The notes under the pieces are model-generated. The model searched no databases and was not told the DNA's origin. It saw only the letters and a program-made list of their open reading frames with translations. The translations under genes and the position numbers were made by a program. From contig QANU01029808.1 of the NCBI GenBank assembly GCA_003254905.1, positions 41,591 to 105,590 of the forward strand: 64,000 nt of DNA, written 5' to 3'. Of the stretch, positions 58,269 through 64,000 are shown piece by piece (position 1 is the stretch's first letter; every line of letters begins with the position of its first letter). This DNA comes from Nissolia schottii. Taxonomy: Eukaryota > Streptophyta > Magnoliopsida > Fabales > Fabaceae.

Positions 58269-61200
58269 CTAAGTCTGATGAGGAATAGCGTCGCTGCCAG
58301 GTCCGAGGAAGGCGTTGTTCCTTCTTGTTGATGTTGTGCAAGCCTCCTTCAACACCTTCTGAACACACAGAAGCTGAAAGACGTAGCTTTGAAACATCAC
58401 CTGACCTGACAAGCTAGTGTGTTCATTATCATGTTTTCCACTCACCGTGTTTCTTCCTTCATGCTGCCAACTTTTCATTTCTGCTTAAAGAAAGAAAGAT
58501 TATCACGTGCATAAACAGATTCAAATCCTCTAAAGTGATATTGATCTTAAAGCGAGAAAATGAGAGTTATCCACCCTAAGATGAATATAATGCATTATGA
58601 GTGGATTTTACCCAATAATGTAAGGGTCCTCATTTTCTTACTTTACCACCAATCTTACCTTAGATGATCCAAATCCTACCTTCACAGTATAAGGAAATTA
58701 AGGGGAACCATGTCCAAGACAATCAAAGAGCAATATACAAGGAAAGTTGATGGACAAAGCCCCTGAATTGCATACCTTCCTCCTTTGTAATTGCATCACA
58801 ACTGCTCCTGGAGAAAATTATGTTTCCTTAGTTTATATCCCATGTAATAAGTATTATTACGAGAGCAATGGTCCGTGCCACGAGCAAAAATACATAGGAA
58901 TTAGGAATATGCATACTTTTTTTTATCTGCATGGATTTCATGTTTGTCAGATTTCTTCAGTGACGATGATATCTCCTCCACATGTCCAGGAGAGTCATCT
59001 GTTTCGAGAAACTCTATTGTCTTTGGATTGGTGTCCTCTGTGCCTTCACATTCTTGCGTATGATTATCGGAAGTCGAAGCACCTCTTTCCATTTTCTTTC
59101 CTGAGGACAACTCATTGTCTCCCATGAAAATTTCTTCTCCTTGCTCAAAAGTTTTGCTGCATCTGTCTTTTTGCAGTTTCACTTTTCTCTCACCTTTGCT
59201 GATACTTCCCTGTACTGACAAATCAGCGGATGAAGTCTCCCAATGAAAATCCGCAGCGTCAGGAGGCTTTCCTTTGAACTGAATATCTGGGGATAAACTT
59301 GGGCTGATTGGCCGTGACTCAACATTAGGGAATGAAGTTGAAGAAACAAATGCAAACTTGTTAGAGGTAAAACTGCAGCGAGGCGAATCTTCCGGAGGCG
59401 CAGCTTTTTTGAATCCACCAGAGGAAGCACTGGGCTTGTTATGTAATTCAGGGGTAGTATTAAAGACGCCAAAAGGATCAGTTTTATTCTTGGAGCCAAA
59501 GACTGCAAAGTTTGCCTCTAAATCTTGACAAAATGAAGTGGCAACAGAGCTTCTATCTGCTGAAACATATCTTTCCTCGAACTGCCAACTGTTGTGTGCA
59601 CCCAACTCTTCCTGGAGAATAGAGTTGGAGTAATGTGATGATTTTCGCTTTGATGGATTTGGCATACTTGTGAATTTTTCTTCCTTAGTGCTGCAATTAT
59701 TTCTAGGGCTGGCAAAAGCATTTCTATGGTTTCTTCCGTTCTCTTCTCTCACTATTCTTGATGACAAATGCTTAATGGCCTCAACCCTCACTGACACAAA
59801 ATGCAGATATTCCAACTAAGATTGGAGCCGATGCTTCATATTTCATATAGTACTATTAATCATATATAACTCCAATGAGAGTGCACTTGTGAGAGAAAGA
59901 AACGAGATGATATATTACCGGCAGTGGATGAGCTTGATTCATCGCTGACAGAAAGTATACAAGAAATGGTCAAACCAACTTGAAAGCATTAAGAAACAGA
60001 TACAATCACCTTGAAGGCCTGGATAATTCTGATTTTACCTCAGCAAGCTGGAATTATCCCTTACATCTTCTGGAACTAAGTTTTGAGCATTTAAGTTCTC
60101 ATCTAATCCAGAACACCTACGACCACACAACAACATAAGCAAATGCTAATATCACTGCAGAGCTTCTAAGAACAGTGCTCATACCTTGCTGTCCTTGCCC
60201 CACTAGCCATATAGAAGTTAAAATCATTCTCTAATTTGTCTTTGGAAAGCGAAGCCTGTGGTTCTGAAGAAAAAGAAAAAGAGCACAAATGTAAACAACA
60301 GCATGGAATGATAGATAGAATATTACTTATGTCAACGTGATTAGGACTGACTGACAAATCAACATAGTCATACATGTTATATGTTGGTTATGTCAGATCT
60401 ATGAATGGGTGAATCACATTGATTATCAATCTAGATAGATAAAATTTTGACCTCCTATGAGAAGATAAAAATCACAAACATTCAAGTACAACAGAAAAGA
60501 GTAATGATGCCTAGTGCCTATGCTATGTTCTAGTCACAAATGTGCATGAATGTAGCTCTGTCTGAGTATAACCAGCAACCGAGTAAGGAGCGTCATTGTG
60601 AAGAAAACAAGACATGGTGTTCAGGATGTTTTCAAATGGTGTCAAATGACCACGCAATTCCCTACATATTTTTAATGTGCACGACATAATCGAAGAATAA
60701 CCTAACCAGAAAGTCGTGGTTGGGAGCTAACTAGAGTAGACAGAAATGATATTTATATTATTATGAATCTTGCCAGTGTTATAGTGTTTCAATAATACTT
60801 TTTGCTGTTAAAACAATGAAATACAAGTCTATATGACAGTCTATGTAAGCTAGCAGTACCTCTCATGTCGATTTCTTTCATTGCTGCGGCTGAAGACCTA
60901 CACAGCCAAAAATAACAATTATCTTTGAGTCCAAAATATCATTATGGTAAACGGGAAGGTATACTCAAATACACGAAATACCATTTCTTTGGCATTAGGT
61001 CTTCAAAAGCATAACTTCCCATTTTGCAGGGCCCCCTTTTCGAAAATTCTGGAGATCCAGAACCCATTTGAAAAGTCTTCTTCCATGAGGTATCAAATCC
61101 CTCCTCATTGACAAATTTCTCATCAAGGAACCTAGAACCAGCTACATAACACAAAAGGCTTCACATATTTTGCAAGTATCAATAAAAAAATAATCATCTC

Positions 61201-63382
61201 TCATTTTATTTATTAGCAATAAATATGTAACCATGAGCCAAGGCCATCTCTGGCCTCTCAGCAGATCAAGTAGGGTTAAGCCCAGATAGATGTGGATGAC
61301 CCAGGCAGGTTTTTATTGCATCATTTACGCATGAAATTAAATTAATCAATTTGATACAAGTATTTCACATTTCAATAGAATCCATTAAGCAAGTGACGCG
61401 ATAATCTTTGTTCAAATATATGTGACTGCTTTTCTTTTATCTTCTGATGGGGATCATTTCCATTATTCATATTACATTGAGAGAACAAAATAGTTACCAT
61501 ACACTAAGTCAAATGAAGTTAAACATGTAAAACAGAATATGCATAAATTTCATTGCAACGTGGTAAAAATAGGTGATAAATAAAACGCAATATGATATGA
61601 TATACAAAATATGGAAAATTATATATATATTACCATTCCATATGTCTTCTCTACTGTTTTGAGTCTTGTAGAAGAATTCTTCACTGATGGAAGAGCCGTT
61701 TTGGTTACCATGGCCATAGTAATACTTGCAGTCTCCAGCAATTGCTGAACTTTGCTTTACTTTGTTATATGGGATGTTCAACGAATTGAAAGGGGAAACC
61801 TTGATGTCTTGCATCATTGTATCCTACAAGTCACATTGCATAATCCCAAAATAGTTACCCAATACAAGACCAAAAAGGAAGAATATGATGCAAACTACTG
61901 CAAGTTAATGAGGTTAATAAAAGAATGGAGGTTAATGAGGTTCTACAAGAATGGAGGTCAATCAATGCATGATCATATCGTTCATCGTATTACATTCAAG
62001 TCATTATTAAGTTTGTTGGGGATGTGAAATTATAAAAACTTTAGGTGTACATATGAATGAAAAAAAATAAAGTAAAAAAAAGGAGCGAGTGAATGCCATA
62101 AAATTTGAAAAGAAAGTAAAACACTGATGGAGGTTGAAGAATTTTTTAACCAAGTCTATGAAAAGTGGGTGGAAGCATGCTTGGTATTTTAATTGCTTTG
62201 CTAAAGCTAAGCTCCCCTATAGAAAGTAATGATACTCTATCATACACCAGTAGGCAGCTAGGAAACAAAAAAGAAAGAAAATTTGTGTGTGTATTTGGGT
62301 TCTGACTGTGAGAATAAGAGTGTTTGTATTGAGATTTGATAAGTAAAGAACTGATTAGGTGGTGGAGGTAGGCAAATTGCTGAACCACACTAAACTTTTC
62401 TGTTTGCTCTACAATTCTCATTTACTTTATTTTGTACTTAGTTCTACAGGCAAACGGGATTAGTTAGATACCCAACAAAGTCAGCCATATCCGCTTAAAA
62501 GAGACAGATCCTTTTCTTCGAAAATCATGATTATTTCTCCAATTAAAACACCATACAATAGCCAAGTAATTGCCCAGTAAGTCGATCAACCTGAGAGTGG
62601 ATCCTCTCAATTGACTTTCTTGTCATGTGAGGACATGTGTGATCTCTCACCACTAATTTCTTTGTTGCTTATGTTATGTATAGGTCTCACACTCTCAATT
62701 AATGGTGAGAGATCACACTTGACCTCGCATGACAAGAAATTCAATTGAGAAGATCCATTGCCCAATCAACCTCTGCATATAGATGCAGATCTGGCTTTTC
62801 CAAAGCGGATTCTGTATGTACTTCTCAATATTGTTCATGCATTTCAAATTATACCACAGATTTATTGACTAACTTTTGAGTCAACCTATATCATTTCTCT
62901 GAAAACTTCTCATAAACAATCGTGTATATATATCATTTTTATGGTATCCTGCCTGCCAATAGTCATCAATCGCATTGTTTAATTTTATACCATTGAAGAG
63001 GGAATAAACTACTTCAGATATAACAATCATGAAAGCATGCCAATAAAATAAAAGTTGCAAGTCTAAAGGTAGTAGGTATGACACTAAAATATAGAAATTT
63101 ATATCAACTCTGATATGGCACAAATGACTAAACATACAGCTTCCGAAGATGCAGACAGGATTTGTCAAAAAAAAAAGAGTAGAAAAGTTATTTTGATATT
63201 TGCCTCACCACTTCAAGCTCAATGTCATCCAGCACATGGTCAAGGTTTTTTAATTTTGATTTCCTTCCATCCTTCAGCAATGGAGAGTAGCAGCTTGGAA
63301 TTCTGCAAACCACAAAATCCAAAAAACTGTTCAAAAAGATTCCACCTGTCTATGCTAACGGTTGTCGGCCAGTGAATGCCAT
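58269..63382 (-). CDS. Unrecognised plant protein, 11 coding exons, 601 aa
   Basis: Exons in transcript order: 63382-63360, 63302-63209, 61823-61634, 61141-60982, 60897-60860, 60263-60185, 60116-60039, 59944-59919, 59790-58917, 58807-58776, 58480-58269. All junctions are GT-AG, every phase fits, and the total is 601 codons plus stop, which is strong evidence for a real gene. I do not recognise the family. Visible: a basic N-terminus (PLLKDGRKSKLKNLDHVLDD), a Ser-rich middle (SDESSSSTAV near 220), a long low-complexity, Ser/Lys/Glu-rich part coded by the 874-bp exon (about 229-520; AVFGSKNKTDPFGVF), and a C-terminus that looks ordered (QVMFQSYVFQLLCVQKVLKE, about 560-580). No signal peptide or membrane segment. 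Composition suggests a nuclear or regulatory protein, which is inference. Start: the first ATG, in a 23-base exon preceded by an acceptor (TTTATTACAG) of a likely 5' UTR intron; this short exon is the least certain part. Confidence 0.82.
62593..62764. mobile_element. Foldback MITE in intron 2 of the 601-aa gene
   Basis: Inverted arms of about 57 bp (62597-62652 and 62702-62759), for example GTGGATCCTCTCAATTGA against ATGGATCTTCTCAATTGA when reverse-complemented, both running into TGTGATCTCTCACCA. ATCAACCT occurs on both sides (62585-62592 and 62765-62772), an 8-bp target duplication as for hAT-type MITEs. Confidence 0.85.
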
Positions 63383-64000
63383 GAATGCTACAAAACCTCC
63401 TTCTGTAATAAAGGACAAAAGGTAGGGGTTAAGTTGTTAATTAAAATATTGTCAACCTTGTGGAATTTCAAACCAGAACTTCAAGTAGATATTTTGTATA
63501 TACTGATTATGGCTAGCTTTCGTGAAGCAAGAGGGATAATAGTCCCAACTTCCACAACTAGTGTAAGGTATATTGTTTAAAAGAACGCTAGCTAAAGCTA
63601 ATATCTCACAGTTGCAATGAGATAAAAGGTTAATTTAATGCATTTTAAACATGTAAAAGAAGGGCACTAGTACAATTAAGACCTCTAGTGATAATGAGAG
63701 ACTCAAAAAGCATTGAAACCAGCAATTAAAAGCTTTGCTACAAACATGCAAATTCGAAGTAACAGAAATCTGTTTCTGTAGCATTTATTAAGGAAAAGAC
63801 TTCCTAAACAATTGAAATGGCATGATCACTCATAAACATGCCCTGATAGAAGCAACAGAAATTTATTTATGTACCATTTGTGCAAGATAAGATTTCTAAA
63901 TAATTAAAATGGGCAGCATCACTAGTAAACATGTCCTAATGTATATTTAATTAGCAGCAGGTCATGTATACTATAACAAATGCTACAGCTATGCTTGTTA
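63383..64000. other. Upstream region of the 601-aa gene; 93-bp duplication
   Basis: The part next to 63383 is 5' UTR of the minus-strand gene, with an apparent splice acceptor near 63403. Further out, a segment from about 63762 recurs at about 63855 (ACAGAAAT ... CATAAACATG / ACAGAAAT ... GTAAACATG), an imperfect tandem duplication with 93-bp spacing. No other gene is visible before the window ends. Confidence 0.5.

Noticed and set aside
62146..62421. 91-aa frame that could be the first exon of the 601-aa gene
   Set aside because: Its only nearby donor is weak and gives the wrong phase for the next exon, whereas 63382-63360 and 63302-63209 fit exactly.

Overview
The window is nuclear DNA from a flowering plant, most likely a eudicot. 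It has intron-split genes with GT-AG junctions, AT-rich intergenic DNA, and Ty1/copia, Ty3/gypsy, LINE, SINE, hAT, CACTA and MITE remnants. The species cannot be read from the sequence. All assignments come from reading translations and motifs by eye; no database search was run.

Three protein-coding genes can be assembled exon by exon with every splice phase agreeing. (1) A CYP79-type cytochrome P450 (plus strand, 10000-12981, 3 exons, 535 aa). (2) A VAL1/HSI2-like B3 transcriptional repressor (minus strand, 23060-15217, 12 coding exons, 856 aa) with PHD-L, B3, CW and EAR-type elements. (3) An unrecognised protein (minus strand, 63382-58269, 11 coding exons, 601 aa). They do not form an obvious pathway or cluster. 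The region upstream of the VAL gene carries a GA tract next to two TGCATGCA palindromes, the RY site that VAL-type B3 domains bind, so self-regulation is possible.

Layout: 1-5732 is a broken, 5'-truncated Ty3/gypsy chromovirus behind an unrelated LTR-like piece. 5733-9999 is AT-rich, with a tRNA-derived SINE that has an 18-bp target duplication, and MITE pieces. 10000-12981 is the CYP79 gene. 13164-14606 is a copia 5' LTR plus gag remnant. 15217-23700 is the VAL gene and its control region, with a hAT-like insertion in intron 3. 23780-27300 holds two converging LINE ends and an antisense copia integrase. 27500-29000 is extremely AT-rich. 30370-43200 is a nest of retroelements: copia gag-pro-int, an LTR family (here called R) interrupted by a Sirevirus-like LTR, a LINE split by a 3.3-kb gypsy solo LTR, an inverted R LTR, a copia LTR and a second SINE. 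43460-50000 has MITEs, a 22-bp minisatellite, another R LTR, a CACTA end and a gypsy RT piece. 50000-58200 is mostly AT-rich with MITEs. 58269-63382 is the unknown gene.

The most important structural observation is technical. The only three ambiguous bases (N at 3294, 29456 and 46657) each sit exactly between two near-identical direct copies of about 1253, 453 and 880/854 bp. This is what unmerged overlapping contig ends look like, so these three duplications should not be read as biology without checking. I found no convincing undescribed biological system. The best leads are the 601-aa gene and the RY/GAGA arrangement at the VAL gene.
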